16,837 bases of DNA from an uncultured Collinsella sp. (GTDB taxonomy: Bacteria; Actinomycetota; Coriobacteriia; Coriobacteriales; Coriobacteriaceae): contig CATXJW010000040.1 in NCBI GenBank assembly GCA_958370325.1, positions 1 through 16,837 of the forward strand, in the 5' to 3' direction. Position 1 is the first letter of the stretch. Every line of letters begins with the position of its first letter. The notes beneath the pieces are model-generated. The model ran no database searches and was not told the DNA's origin. It saw only the letters and a program-made list of their open reading frames with translations. The position numbers were made by a program, and so were the translations under genes. Shown here piece after piece: positions 1 to 9,015 of this stretch.

Positions 1-774
1 TTTACGTCGGTGTTTGCGCCCATCGATCCGCAGGCCAGCCGCAAGAAGATGGCCAAGCAGGCCGGTGTCGAGCCCGTCATCCTTATGGAGCATGTCACCA
101 AGATCTATCCGGCACAGCCCAACAAGCCTGCACTCGACGACATCAACATCGAGATCTATCCGGGCGAGTTCGTCTTCCTGGTCGGTCACTCCGGCTCGGG
201 TAAGACCACGCTGCTGTCGACGCTCAACCGCGACGTCAAGCCGACGAGCGGTCGCATCCTGGTTGCCGGTCAGGACCTCATGAAGATCAAGAACCGCAAG
301 GTCCCGTTCCTGCGCCGCCAGATTGGCGCCGTGTTCCAGGACTTTAAGCTCCTGCCGCAAAAAACCGCCTACGAAAACGTGGCGTTTGCCCTGCAGTGCA
401 TCGGCAAGCCCAAGGGCGTCATTCGCAGCCAGGTGCCCGAGGTGCTGCGTCTGGTCGGTCTGGCCGATCAGATGGACTCGCTACCCGACCAGCTTTCCGG
501 TGGCGAGCAGCAGCGCGTTGCCGTCGCCCGCGCTATGGTCAACCGTCCGCCGCTGCTGATCTGCGACGAGCCCACGGGTAACCTCGACCCGGCGATCTCG
601 CTGGGCATCATGAAGCTGCTCGAGCGCATTAACCGTACCGGCACCACCGTGATCGTCGCCACGCACGACCGCGAGATGGTCGATAGCATGCACCGTCGCG
701 TGATCGCCCTCGAGGGCGGCCACGTTATCCGCGACCAAGAGAGGGGAGGTTACGGCAACTATGGCACCAACTAA
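1..774 (+). CDS. ftsE: FtsE, ATP-binding subunit of the FtsEX division complex (5' end possibly outside window)
   Basis: FtsE is the cytoplasmic ATPase that works with FtsX at the division septum to switch on cell-wall hydrolases. Counting from the GTG at 10, the ABC signature elements are all present: Walker A GHSGSGKT (59-66), Q-loop Q110, signature LSGGEQQR (162-169), Walker B LLICDEPTG (182-190) and switch histidine H219. The frame is open to base 1, and none of the visible starts (GTG 10, ATG 49, ATG 85) has a ribosome site. The true start may therefore lie upstream; the family core begins near VILMEHVTKIYP, so ATG 85 is the shortest plausible start. The gene overlaps ftsX by 14 nt, as is usual for this translationally coupled pair. 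Identity is certain from the motifs and the neighbour; only the start is open. Confidence 0.95.
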   Translation, partial: FTSVFAPIDPQASRKKMAKQAGVEPVILMEHVTKIYPAQPNKPALDDINIEIYPGEFVFLVGHSGSGKTTLLSTLNRDVKPTSGRILVAGQDLMKIKNRKVPFLRRQIGAVFQDFKLLPQKTAYENVAFALQCIGKPKGVIRSQVPEVLRLVGLADQMDSLPDQLSGGEQQRVAVARAMVNRPPLLICDEPTGNLDPAISLGIMKLLERINRTGTTVIVATHDREMVDSMHRRVIALEGGHVIRDQERGGYGNYGTN

Positions 775-1681
775 CGTGGGCTACTCCTTCAAAGAGGCAA
801 TCAGCCACTTCTTCCGTAACTGGACTACCTCGCTCGGCGCCGTCATCACGATCTTCCTTTCGCTGTTTATCATCGGCCTGTTCATCATGGGCTCCGCGAT
901 GCTGAACTCCGTGATCGGCACCGTCGAGGATCAGGTTGTCATCAACGCGTTCATTAGTGATGACGCCGATCAGGCCGATGTTCAGGCTTTTGAGGCCGAG
1001 CTTAAGACGTGGAATAACGTCAAGTCCGTGACCTATAAGGACAAGGACGACGCGCTGGCCGAGTATACGAGCAAGATGTCGGGCAACGCCGACGCCACCA
1101 TGAGCGCGCTCGATGGCCAGAACCCGCTGCCCGCCTCCTTCGCCATTGAGATGGATGACCCGTCTCAGGTCGAGAGCACGGCAAAGAAGCTCAAGAAGAA
1201 CGCCGACTTCCAGAAGATCGCGGATGACGGCGACGTCAACGCGAGCGTGCTGTACGGCCAGGAGGAAGTGAGCCGCCTGTTCCAGGTGACCAACTACATT
1301 CGCATCGCCGCCGTGGTGCTCGTTGGCCTTCTGACCTTTATCGCATTCATCTTCATCAACAACACGATTCGCCTGTCTATCACGGCGCGTCGTCGTGAGA
1401 TTGCGATTATGCGTCTGGTCGGCGCCAGCAACGGCTTCATTCGCGGCCCGTTTATCACCGAGGGCGTACTGCAGGCCATTTTGGGCTCGCTGCTTTCCAT
1501 CGGTGTTCTGGAGCTGCTGCGCAATCTGATGATTCCGCGTCTGCAGGAGAGCATCGGCTGGATGTCGTTTGCCCTGCCGATGCAGTACTACCTGGTGACC
1601 TATGCTGCGCTGATTCTGGTCGGCGTGATTATCGGTCTCTTTGGTTCTGCCATCGCCATGCGCCGCTACCTGCGCGTGTAG
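761..1681 (+). CDS. ftsX: FtsX, membrane subunit of the FtsEX division complex
   Basis: FtsX is the permease-like partner of FtsE. It carries no substrate but passes the ATPase state to peptidoglycan hydrolases outside the membrane. The 306-residue protein has the family layout: a first membrane helix (about 25-48), an extracellular domain (about 51-178) that includes NPLPASF at 121-127, and three further helices (about 180-202, 232-255 and 276-298). The loop after helix 2 has TARRREIAIMRLVGAS, the conserved cytoplasmic coupling segment. ATG 761 is preceded by AGGGGAGG (742-749), and the start lies inside ftsE. No PcsB- or RipC-like hydrolase follows; the unit ends at a strong terminator. Confidence 0.95.
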   Translation: MAPTNVGYSFKEAISHFFRNWTTSLGAVITIFLSLFIIGLFIMGSAMLNSVIGTVEDQVVINAFISDDADQADVQAFEAELKTWNNVKSVTYKDKDDALAEYTSKMSGNADATMSALDGQNPLPASFAIEMDDPSQVESTAKKLKKNADFQKIADDGDVNASVLYGQEEVSRLFQVTNYIRIAAVVLVGLLTFIAFIFINNTIRLSITARRREIAIMRLVGASNGFIRGPFITEGVLQAILGSLLSIGVLELLRNLMIPRLQESIGWMSFALPMQYYLVTYAALILVGVIIGLFGSAIAMRRYLRV

Positions 1682-1705
1682 GCATGTCTGGAATTCACCC
1701 TTCCA

Positions 1706-1738
1706 ACGGGTCGTCTCTTATGGGGCGGCCCGTTTTTT
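1706..1738 (+). terminator. Rho-independent terminator after ftsX
   Basis: Left arm 1706-1717 (ACGGGTCGTCTC) pairs over its full 12 nt with right arm 1722-1733, with three G.U pairs, around the loop TTAT. A run of six T ends at 1738. It closes the ftsEX unit 25 nt past the ftsX stop. Confidence 0.9.
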
Positions 1739-1775
1739 GATCCCTAGGGGACGGCAGGAAAGCGAATCATTTGGG

Positions 1776-1781
1776 TAGACT
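1776..1781 (+). promoter_or_regulatory. Possible -10 box for rnr
   Basis: TAGACT lies 34 nt before the rnr start codon, in the 77 nt between the ftsX terminator and rnr. No convincing -35 box is seen. Support comes from position and from similar TA(C/G)A(A/C)T boxes preceding other genes in this window. Confidence 0.3.
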
Positions 1782-1815
1782 CTTTGGAGTTCGTCATCGA
1801 TAGCAAGGAGGCGCC

Positions 1816-3951
1816 ATGGGGCGCAATAACAAGCATAAGCGTGGAGCTCGCAATAAGCGCGGGCCGGTGCGCAGCGAACGCCGTCCGAGCCTGACCGGGC
1901 GCGTGCAGCTCCATGAGCATAACGCCTACGTTGTAACCGAAAACGGCGACTACAAGGTCATGGGCCGCGGTAAGCGCGAGATCATGGATGGCGATACCGT
2001 TGCCGTGAGCATTAAGAACAGCCCGCACGGTGAGCGGCGCGCCGTGATCGAAGGCGTGGTTGAGCGCGCAGCCATAAGCGTGGTGGGTACGTACCATACC
2101 GCCGGTCCGCTCGGTGTGATCGAGCCGCTCGATTCGCGCCTGAAGGCCGACTTCTTCATTCTGCCCGAGGATACCTCGGCGGATCGTCTGGGCGTCCACC
2201 CGGGTGATGCCGTTGTCGCGCGCATTTTGACCTACCCGACGCGCCTGGAATCGGGCACCGTGACGATCGAACGCCGCATTGGCGGAGATGACGCGCCCGA
2301 TTTGGGCGTTCAATATGTGATGGCGCGTTACGGCTATACCGATAGCTATCCCGAGGCCGCGCTGGACGAGGCCGAGGGGCTTTCGCTCGATGTGTCCGCG
2401 GCGCTTAAGGACCCGCTCCGCCGCGATCTGCGCGACCGTTTTGTCATCACGATCGACCCGGTCGACGCGCGCGACTTTGACGATGCCATTTCGCTTGAGC
2501 GCACGCCCGAGGGTGGCTACAGACTGGGTGTGCATATCGCTGACGTTTCACACTATGTGGCTTGGGACGGGCATATCGATCTTGAGGCTCGCCATCGTAC
2601 GACATCGGTGTATCTGGCCGATCGCGTGCTTCCCATGCTGCCCGAACGCCTGTCCTGTGACCTGTGCTCGCTTCGCCCTGACGAGGACCGTCTGGCGTTT
2701 ACCGTTGACATTGAGCTCGATGCGCAGGGTCGCGTGCGGCATTACTATCCGTACCCCAGCGTGATTCGCTCGCGTGTGCGTATGGACTATGACGGCGCTG
2801 AGGCGCTGCTGGTGCGTGCCGGCGCGGTGGAGTATGGGGTGCTGGAGGGTGCGACCGAGGATGTTGCGGCTGCCGAGGCCTCGCGCGAGGAAGCGCTTGA
2901 GCGCGGTCTTGCGTGCGAGAAGGCCGCCCGCGGCTACAACGTCGACCTCGGCGATTTTCTTGTCGCCGCCAACGAACTCGCCAAACTTCGCCGTCGTATT
3001 CGTCGCGCCCACGGCTCAGTCGATTTTGACACGACCGAGATTCGCGCTCTATTGGATGAGGACGGAGTGCCCGTGCAGATTGTGGCGCGCGAGCGTTCGT
3101 GTGCCACGTCGCTTATCGAGGAAGCCATGCTGCTCGCCAACGAGTGCGTTGCAGAGTGGCTGGCAGACCGTGATATCGAGGCCTGCTATCGCGTGCATGA
3201 GGATCCGAGCCCCGATAGCCTGCACGGTGCCGCCGTTGCGCTGGCGCAGCTAGGCATCATCGACGATCGCCGTGCTGCCGGTATCGCCCTGGGGAGTCCC
3301 GATGAGCTACAGGCTGCAGTTGATGCTGCCGCCGGTACGGCCAACGCACCGCTCGTCAACACGCTGCTTCTGCGCAGCATGCAGCGCGCGCTGTACAAGC
3401 CGCGCAACGAGGGCCACTTTGCGCTCGCCGCGCCGTGCTACTGCCACTTTACGAGTCCCATCCGTCGCTACCCCGATCTGGTGGTGCACCGCGTGCTCAA
3501 ACTGCAGTTGGCCTATGAGCAGCTTGGCGGCAAGGACGCCTTGGTCCGTACGCCGCGGCTGATCGGCAAGGGGCGCGAGTCGCTGCCGCGCATTCTGCCG
3601 CAGATTTGCCGTGCGTGCAGCGATGCGGAGCGTGCGGCCGATGCCGCCAGCCATGCGACGCAAAAGATCAAGATTGCCCAGTACTACGAGGATCGCCTGG
3701 GCGAGCGCTATGCCGGAACGGTCTCGTGGGTCAGCAGCATGGGCCTGTTCGTACGCTTGGATCTGACGCAGGTCGAGGGCCTGGTTTCAATTAAGAGCCT
3801 GGGCAACGAGTGGTTCGAGTTCGACGAGGATGCGCTTACGCTGACGGGCGCCGACACGGGGACTCGCTATGAACTGGGCCAGCGCGTGATTATCGAGGTC
3901 TCGCGCGTCAATACCACGCGTGGGCACTTGGACTTTAAGCTTATCCATTAG
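1816..3951 (+). CDS. rnr: Ribonuclease R (RNB-family 3'-5' exoribonuclease)
   Basis: RNase R is a processive 3'-5' exoribonuclease that degrades structured RNA, and with tmRNA-SmpB it removes damaged mRNA. The 711-residue protein starts with an Arg/Lys-rich tail (1-23), followed by small OB-type regions (about 25-160) and the RNB catalytic domain. The metal-binding aspartates are in TIDPVDARDFDD (D214, D220, D222, D223). Other RNB landmarks are HIADVSHYV (240-248) and TSPIRRYPDLVVHR (from 546). An S1 domain forms the C terminus (about 632-711). It is shorter than E. coli RNase R (813 residues) and lacks that protein's N-terminal helix-turn-helix region. ATG 1816 follows AAGGAGG (1805-1811) with only 4 nt of spacing. 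A lone RNase II is less likely because of the basic tail and S1 arrangement. Confidence 0.93.
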   Translation: MGRNNKHKRGARNKRGPVRSERRPSLTGRVQLHEHNAYVVTENGDYKVMGRGKREIMDGDTVAVSIKNSPHGERRAVIEGVVERAAISVVGTYHTAGPLGVIEPLDSRLKADFFILPEDTSADRLGVHPGDAVVARILTYPTRLESGTVTIERRIGGDDAPDLGVQYVMARYGYTDSYPEAALDEAEGLSLDVSAALKDPLRRDLRDRFVITIDPVDARDFDDAISLERTPEGGYRLGVHIADVSHYVAWDGHIDLEARHRTTSVYLADRVLPMLPERLSCDLCSLRPDEDRLAFTVDIELDAQGRVRHYYPYPSVIRSRVRMDYDGAEALLVRAGAVEYGVLEGATEDVAAAEASREEALERGLACEKAARGYNVDLGDFLVAANELAKLRRRIRRAHGSVDFDTTEIRALLDEDGVPVQIVARERSCATSLIEEAMLLANECVAEWLADRDIEACYRVHEDPSPDSLHGAAVALAQLGIIDDRRAAGIALGSPDELQAAVDAAAGTANAPLVNTLLLRSMQRALYKPRNEGHFALAAPCYCHFTSPIRRYPDLVVHRVLKLQLAYEQLGGKDALVRTPRLIGKGRESLPRILPQICRACSDAERAADAASHATQKIKIAQYYEDRLGERYAGTVSWVSSMGLFVRLDLTQVEGLVSIKSLGNEWFEFDEDALTLTGADTGTRYELGQRVIIEVSRVNTTRGHLDFKLIH

Positions 3952-3980
3952 CCAAATTCCGACTCATGGTGTGGGGGCGG

Positions 3981-4005
3981 AGGGCGGCCTTTCAGGACCG
4001 CCCTT
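3981..4005 (+). terminator. Probable terminator hairpin after rnr
   Basis: AGGGCGG (3981-3987) pairs perfectly with CCGCCCT (3998-4004), with a further CCT/AGG pairing inside. It lies 30 nt after the rnr stop. The downstream tail (TCGCATTTG) has few T residues, so termination may be weak. Confidence 0.55.
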
Positions 4006-4083
4006 CGCATTTGAATCGTGGCTATCTTGCCGTCTGCTCGGCCGCCCGCTTACCTGCTATTGGAGAGGTAAATCCTACCAAAA

Positions 4084-4110
4084 TAAACCTGTCCCTTTTT
4101 GGCAGGTTTA
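4084..4110. repeat. Inverted repeat upstream of the serine recombinase gene
   Basis: TAAACCTG (4084-4091) and CAGGTTTA (4103-4110) form a perfect 8-bp inverted repeat around an 11-nt centre. A second nested pairing, CCAAAA (4079-4084) with TTTTGG (4097-4102), overlaps it. It ends 18 nt before the recombinase start codon. It could be a recombinase binding or crossover site, an operator, or an RNA hairpin in the leader; the sequence alone cannot separate these. Confidence 0.5.
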
Positions 4111-4128
4111 CAAGAAAGCGGGGATGAG

Positions 4129-4734
4129 ATGGCGACGGTGTACGGTTATGCGCGGGTGAGTTCGCGCGATCAGAATCTTAATCGGCAGTTGGATGCGCTG
4201 GGCGCCTATGGCGTGGGCTCGGCGAATATTTATGCCGACCATGCGAGCGGCAAGGACTTCGATCGCCCGCGGTATCGCGATCTGCTGCACGTCCTGGGAG
4301 ACGGGGACGTGCTGGTGGTGCTTTCTATCGACCGACTTGGTCGTAATTACTCCGAGATTCTTGAGGAATGGCGACGCATTACCAAGGAGCTCGGGGTTGC
4401 CATTGTGGTGTTGGACATGCCATTGCTTGACACGCGCGCCAGGGCCAGCGGCGCGCCGGATGTGACCAACACCCTGATTGCCGATATTGTGCTGCAACTG
4501 CTGAGCTACGTGGCGCAGGTGGAGCGCGAGAATATCCATCGGCGCCAGGCGGAGGGGATTGCGGCGGCGCGGGCGCGAGGGGTTCGTTTCGGTCGACCTC
4601 GCAAGCCGTGCCCTCCTCAGTTTGAGCTGGTGCGCGATAGCTATGAGGCAGGCGATATTACCCGCAGCCAGGCAGCAAAGTGCCTGGGCGTGTGCGTGGG
4701 GACGTTCGATCGCTGGATGCGCGAGGCGGGGTAG
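4129..4734 (+). CDS. Small serine recombinase (resolvase/invertase family)
   Basis: It cuts and rejoins DNA through a 5'-phosphoserine link and acts as resolvase, invertase or transposon recombinase. In 201 residues the catalytic domain shows YGYARVSSRDQN (5-16) with R9 and nucleophile S11, then SGKDFDRPRY (40-49), SIDRLGRN (66-73) with D67, R69 and R72, and the long helix QVERENIHRRQAEG (130-143). The linker GVRFGRPRK (151-159) is typical of Hin/Gin/Tn3-type proteins. A C-terminal helix-turn-helix covers about 176-199. ATG 4129 is chosen because the family core begins there; a TTG 30 nt upstream is open but falls within the inverted repeat. The ribosome site is weak (GGGG 4120-4123). No transposase, integrase or attachment repeats are seen beside it, so it may be a domesticated gene or the remnant of an insertion. 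Confidence 0.88.
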   Translation: MATVYGYARVSSRDQNLNRQLDALGAYGVGSANIYADHASGKDFDRPRYRDLLHVLGDGDVLVVLSIDRLGRNYSEILEEWRRITKELGVAIVVLDMPLLDTRARASGAPDVTNTLIADIVLQLLSYVAQVERENIHRRQAEGIAAARARGVRFGRPRKPCPPQFELVRDSYEAGDITRSQAAKCLGVCVGTFDRWMREAG

Positions 4735-4803
4735 GGGTTTGCGTCGCTTTGTCGCTTCCTGTTGCGATTCAAATTTTGATACGGTGACGATGTCATTTGG
4801 GGC

Positions 4804-4809
4804 TACACT
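4804..4809 (+). promoter_or_regulatory. Possible -10 box for the VanZ-like gene
   Basis: TACACT, preceded by GGGGC, lies 35 nt before the TTG start. No good -35 box is seen at 16-18 nt. The same GGGCTACA motif recurs before the gene at 10161. Confidence 0.3.
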
Positions 4810-4838
4810 CGCTGATATTCATAAAAGGAGGTGGGCCC

Positions 4839-5420
4839 TTGGCACGCGTAAAACAAATAATCGGATGGACCGCGATCGCTCTGTTCGCTGCAACGCTGGC
4901 GGGCATCTGGGTGCTGACGGAGCAAAACGCGGTGCAGACGTCGTTGCTGAGCGAGTCCACCGCGCGTGTGGTGGAGGGTCAGGCTACGGGCGTACAGGCT
5001 GCCGATGCCACGGGTGAAGCTCAGACCGAGAACGGGATGACCGGGGGCACCGATTCGACTGCTTCGAATGTCCGGTCTGGCCGACTTGCTTCCATTCGCA
5101 TGTGGGTGGGCGCGAACGTCCGTCGCGTTGCCCATACCGTAGAGTTTTTCTTCGTCGGATTGTTCGCCTCGGTGGTCGTGGTTTGCTTTTCCAGGCGTCC
5201 GTGGAGCGTATGCTCCCGTTGCGTGCCCGTGTTGCTCTTTTGCGCCGTCTGCTCCGTTGGCGATCAGGTACATAAGATCTTTGTTCCCGGCAGGCATTTC
5301 GACGTTATCGATTTAGGATTCGATGCTGCGGGCTATGTCACCGCGATGCTGTTGGTATTGCTGGCAGCGGTGTTGGTGCGCCATGCGACTCGGCCGATCG
5401 GCGCCCATGCGAGGCGCTAG
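4839..5420 (+). CDS. VanZ-family membrane protein
   Basis: VanZ-like proteins are small membrane proteins of uncertain biochemical role; VanZ itself gives low-level teicoplanin resistance. The 193-residue protein has an N-terminal membrane helix (about 6-26) and the family phrase TEQNAVQTSLLSE (27-39). A Thr/Gly/Ala-rich insert (about 48-80) precedes HTVEFFFVGLF (99-109), and then DQVHKIFVPGR (142-152) and DVIDLGFDAAGY (155-166) between membrane helices. The conserved H99, E102, D142, H145 and R152 match the family pattern. TTG 4839 is chosen as start because AAAGGAGGT (4824-4832) sits 6 nt upstream. There is no van resistance operon nearby, so a resistance role should not be assumed. The gene stands alone between a possible promoter and a terminator. 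Confidence 0.8.
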   Translation: MARVKQIIGWTAIALFAATLAGIWVLTEQNAVQTSLLSESTARVVEGQATGVQAADATGEAQTENGMTGGTDSTASNVRSGRLASIRMWVGANVRRVAHTVEFFFVGLFASVVVVCFSRRPWSVCSRCVPVLLFCAVCSVGDQVHKIFVPGRHFDVIDLGFDAAGYVTAMLLVLLAAVLVRHATRPIGAHARR

Positions 5421-5501
5421 CCGGTAACAAGCCCGTTTTTGATAATGCGGTCTTGTTGAATTATTTTGTGTCGCGCGTATTTCCGAGCGGTCGGATTTGA
5501 G

Positions 5502-5528
5502 GGGCGAGCGGTAGAACGCTCGCCCTTT
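5502..5528 (+). terminator. Terminator after the VanZ-like gene
   Basis: GGGCGAGCG (5502-5510) and CGCTCGCCC (5517-5525) form a perfect 9-bp stem with loop GTAGAA, followed by only three T residues. It separates the VanZ-like gene from murR. Confidence 0.7.
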
Positions 5529-5577
5529 GTGCGCCACGATGCGGCACAATGTACCGTAAAAGCTGTTTATATCCAGT

Positions 5578-5590
5578 ACGAATCGTTCGT
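5578..5590. promoter_or_regulatory. Candidate operator upstream of murR
   Basis: ACGAATCGTTCGT is a perfect palindrome (5-nt arms, 3-nt centre) 34 nt before the murR start. It is well placed for autoregulation of the mur operon. The arms are short enough to occur by chance, and no MurR consensus is being matched. Confidence 0.2.
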
Positions 5591-5624
5591 TGGTCTTTAA
5601 TTCTTCTCAACGGAGGTGTTTGGG

Positions 5625-6476
5625 ATGGCAAACGGATTGCTTTTGCGGCTTCGCGAGCGTGAGCTCAGCGCGAGCCCGGCGGAACGCAATGTCATCGCAT
5701 ATGTAAGCGCTCATCCGCACGAGGTGGTCGGGCTGTCCGTCCGCGGTCTTGCCGATGCCACGTTCTCCTCGCCCTCGAGCATTTTGCGCTTTTGCAAGCG
5801 CTTGGGTTTTGCGGGCTACAAGGAGTTCCAGCGCGAACTGATTGCCGAGCTGGCGCTCTTGGGTGACAAGAAAGACGTTGCCCTCGAGGACATCTCCATG
5901 GATGACAGCGTCGAACGCATCGTGGGGAAGGTGATGAAAAGCAACGTGCGCACGATCGAAGCGACGGCGCGAACGCTCGATTACACCGTCTTGGAGCGAT
6001 GTGCGGCCTATCTTAAGCGGGCACGCGCGGTCAATCTGTTCGGTATCGGTGCCTCTCGTTTGGTCGCGCACGATCTGGCGCAAAAGCTCATGCGTGTCGA
6101 CAAAGAGTGCCATCTGTACGACGACTGGCATGATCAGCTCTTGTGTGCCAAGAACATGCATGAGGGCGATATGGCAATCGCCTTTAGCTATTCGGGCTTG
6201 ACGCAAGAGGTGCTGGACTGCACCGCCGAGGCCCAACGTCACAACTGTCCCGTTGTGGCCGTGACCAAAGTAGATGGATCATCCAAGCTTGCCACCATGG
6301 CCGATGCCGTGCTCGGCGTCGCTGCGAGTGAGCCCTTGGTCCGCAGCGGTGCCATGGCTTCGCGTATGGCCCAGCTTATGGTTGTCGATGCCCTGTACGC
6401 TGCTTACGTTGCCAGCGACTACGAACGAGCGACGCATGTCATTAAGCAAAACTACATCGAGAAACAGGAAAGATGA
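5625..6476 (+). CDS. murR: MurR/RpiR-family regulator of the MurNAc operon
   Basis: RpiR-type regulators bind DNA through an N-terminal helix-turn-helix and sense a phosphosugar through a C-terminal SIS domain; MurR senses MurNAc-6-phosphate. In 283 residues the DNA-binding domain spans about 1-78, with recognition region VRGLADATFSSPSSILRFCK (39-58). The SIS domain covers about 120-262, with VNLFGIGASR (136-145) and AFSYSGLTQEV (186-196). ATG 5625 has GGAGGT (5612-5617) 7 nt upstream; the in-frame GTG at 5616 would overlap that site. murQ starts 10 nt after the stop, so the two are cotranscribed. Family membership is sure; the MurR name rests on its neighbours. Confidence 0.88.
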   Translation: MANGLLLRLRERELSASPAERNVIAYVSAHPHEVVGLSVRGLADATFSSPSSILRFCKRLGFAGYKEFQRELIAELALLGDKKDVALEDISMDDSVERIVGKVMKSNVRTIEATARTLDYTVLERCAAYLKRARAVNLFGIGASRLVAHDLAQKLMRVDKECHLYDDWHDQLLCAKNMHEGDMAIAFSYSGLTQEVLDCTAEAQRHNCPVVAVTKVDGSSKLATMADAVLGVAASEPLVRSGAMASRMAQLMVVDALYAAYVASDYERATHVIKQNYIEKQER

Positions 6477-6486
6477 GGTGAATGAA

Positions 6487-7410
<924 letters not shown>

Positions 7411-7467
7411 GTGCGCGGCGTGAGCTGATATGGCATCCAGACGAGATACCCAATACAAGGAGGAGTT

Positions 7468-8898
7468 ATGACGAACAAAGAGCTGGCTCAAAAGCTGCTG
7501 GACCTTTTGGGCGGTAAAGACAACGTGCTGGCAAACGCGGCGTGCATGACGCGCCTGCGCGTGACCGTCAAAGACACGGGCAACGTCGACACGGAGGGCA
7601 TTAAGGCACTCGACGGCGTGATGGGCCTGGTCGAGGACGACACGATGCAGATCGTGCTGGGGCCGGGCAAGGTGAATAAGGTGCTCGAGGAGTTCTCCAA
7701 GCTCACCGGCCTTGCGAAAGGCGTTGCTGACGAGAGCGTGGTCGACGCTGCGGCCACAAACAAGGCCGCGCAGAAGGCCAAGTACGAGTCCAAGCCGGTT
7801 CAGGCCTTCCTCAAGAAGGTTTCCAATGTCTTCGTCGCCCTGCTTCCCGGCATCATTGCGGCTGGCCTCATCAACGGTATCTGCAACGTCATTAACGTCT
7901 CGACGGCAGGCGCGCTTGCAGGCGAGTGGTGGTACCAGGGCATTCGTTCCATGGGCTGGGCCCTGTTTGCCTATCTGCCCATCTTGGTGGGCTATAACGC
8001 GGCACGTGAGTTTGGTGGCTCCGCTGCGCTGGGCGGCATCGCCGGCATGATGTGCATCGCCAACAGTGCCATGCCCCTGCTTGCGCCTGGCGCGGCCGAT
8101 CCTGCCACTGCCATTCTGCTGCCGCTCACCAATGCGCAGTACAACCCCGCAGCGGGCGGCATGATCGCGGCTCTCATCGCTGGTGCGTTTTTCGCCTGGA
8201 TGGAGCGTCAGATTCGCAAGGTTATGCCCAACGCACTCGACACGTTCTTGTCCCCGCTGCTGGTGCTCATCATCGGCGCCTTTGCTCTGATGCTCGTCAT
8301 CCAGCCGGTTGGCGCATGGCTGACGACTGCCATCTTTAGCGTTTTGACCTTTATCTTCGAGAAGCTGGGCGTCCTGGGCGGCTATATCCTGTCGGCAGGC
8401 TTCTTGCCGCTGGTTTCCGTCGGCCTGCATCAGGCGCTCACGCCGATCCACGCTATGCTCAACGATCCCGACGGCGCTACCAAGGGCATCAATTACCTGC
8501 TCCCCATCCTTATGATGGCTGGCGGCGGTCAGGTCGGTGCCGGTCTGGCGCTGTACTTTAAGACCAAGAACGCCAAGCTCAAGAAGTACGTCGCAGAGTC
8601 CATTCCCGTTGGAATCCTCGGTGTGGGCGAGCCTCTGATGTATGCCGTTACGCTGCCGCTCGTTCGTCCGTTTGTGACGGCCTGCCTGGGTGCCGGATTT
8701 GGCGGCGCGCTCGCGGCGCTGCTTCACATCGGCACGGTTTCTCAGGGCGTTTCCGGTCTGTTTGGCCTGCTGATCGTCGTTCCTGGCCAGCAGCTCGGCT
8801 ACGTTGCCGCTATGCTGCTTGCCTATGCCGCCGGCTTTGTCCTGACGTGGTTCTTTGGCGTCGACGAGCAGAAGATCAACGAGTTCTTTGGCGAATAG
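7468..8898 (+). CDS. murP: PTS IIBC component, probably MurNAc-specific (MurP-like)
   Basis: It takes up and phosphorylates an amino sugar, passing phosphate from a separate IIA to the sugar through the IIB domain. The 476-residue protein has a IIB domain (about 1-80) with phospho-accepting cysteine C26 in NAACMTRLRV, an Ala-rich linker (about 88-110), and a membrane IIC domain of the glucose superfamily from VQAFLKKVSNVFVALLPGII onward, with VGEPLMYAVTLPL in the substrate region. No IIA domain is fused, as in E. coli MurP, which borrows the glucose IIA; no IIA gene is seen in the window. ATG 7468 follows AAGGAGG (7457-7463). Specificity for MurNAc (or MurNAc-GlcNAc) is inferred from murQ, murR and mupG around it. 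Confidence 0.85.
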   Translation: MTNKELAQKLLDLLGGKDNVLANAACMTRLRVTVKDTGNVDTEGIKALDGVMGLVEDDTMQIVLGPGKVNKVLEEFSKLTGLAKGVADESVVDAAATNKAAQKAKYESKPVQAFLKKVSNVFVALLPGIIAAGLINGICNVINVSTAGALAGEWWYQGIRSMGWALFAYLPILVGYNAAREFGGSAALGGIAGMMCIANSAMPLLAPGAADPATAILLPLTNAQYNPAAGGMIAALIAGAFFAWMERQIRKVMPNALDTFLSPLLVLIIGAFALMLVIQPVGAWLTTAIFSVLTFIFEKLGVLGGYILSAGFLPLVSVGLHQALTPIHAMLNDPDGATKGINYLLPILMMAGGGQVGAGLALYFKTKNAKLKKYVAESIPVGILGVGEPLMYAVTLPLVRPFVTACLGAGFGGALAALLHIGTVSQGVSGLFGLLIVVPGQQLGYVAAMLLAYAAGFVLTWFFGVDEQKINEFFGE

Positions 8899-8906
8899 TT
8901 TGATAT

Positions 8907-8933
8907 CGCGAGCCGTGTTGCTCAGGGCTCGCG
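8907..8933 (+). repeat. Perfect hairpin just after murP
   Basis: CGCGAGCC (8907-8914) and GGCTCGCG (8926-8933) are perfect 8-nt complements with an 11-nt loop, 8 nt after the murP stop. No T run follows, so it is not an intrinsic terminator. It may protect the murP 3' end or take part in the murP-mupG leader structure. Confidence 0.55.
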
Positions 8934-8965
8934 GCGCGCGGCAGATTTCTTGATGCTATGGTTGT

Positions 8966-8999
8966 GCCGGCGGGGCTAACTGCTCCGTCGGCCTTTTTT
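8966..8999 (+). terminator. Terminator/attenuator hairpin abutting the mupG ribosome site
   Basis: GCCGGCGGGGC (8966-8976) pairs along all 11 nt with GCTCCGTCGGC (8982-8992), with two G.U pairs, around loop TAACT. After one C come six T residues (8994-8999). The mupG ribosome site AAAGGAG begins at 9000, leaving no room for a promoter between them. Transcription of mupG from the mur operon must therefore pass through this hairpin. Confidence 0.85.
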
Positions 9000-9015
9000 A
9001 AAGGAGCGTTGAAAC

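Noticed and set aside
1744..2535. Minus-strand open frame opposite the 5' part of rnr
   Set aside because: It is a shadow of rnr with no recognisable motif, and it would also run into the ftsX-rnr gap.
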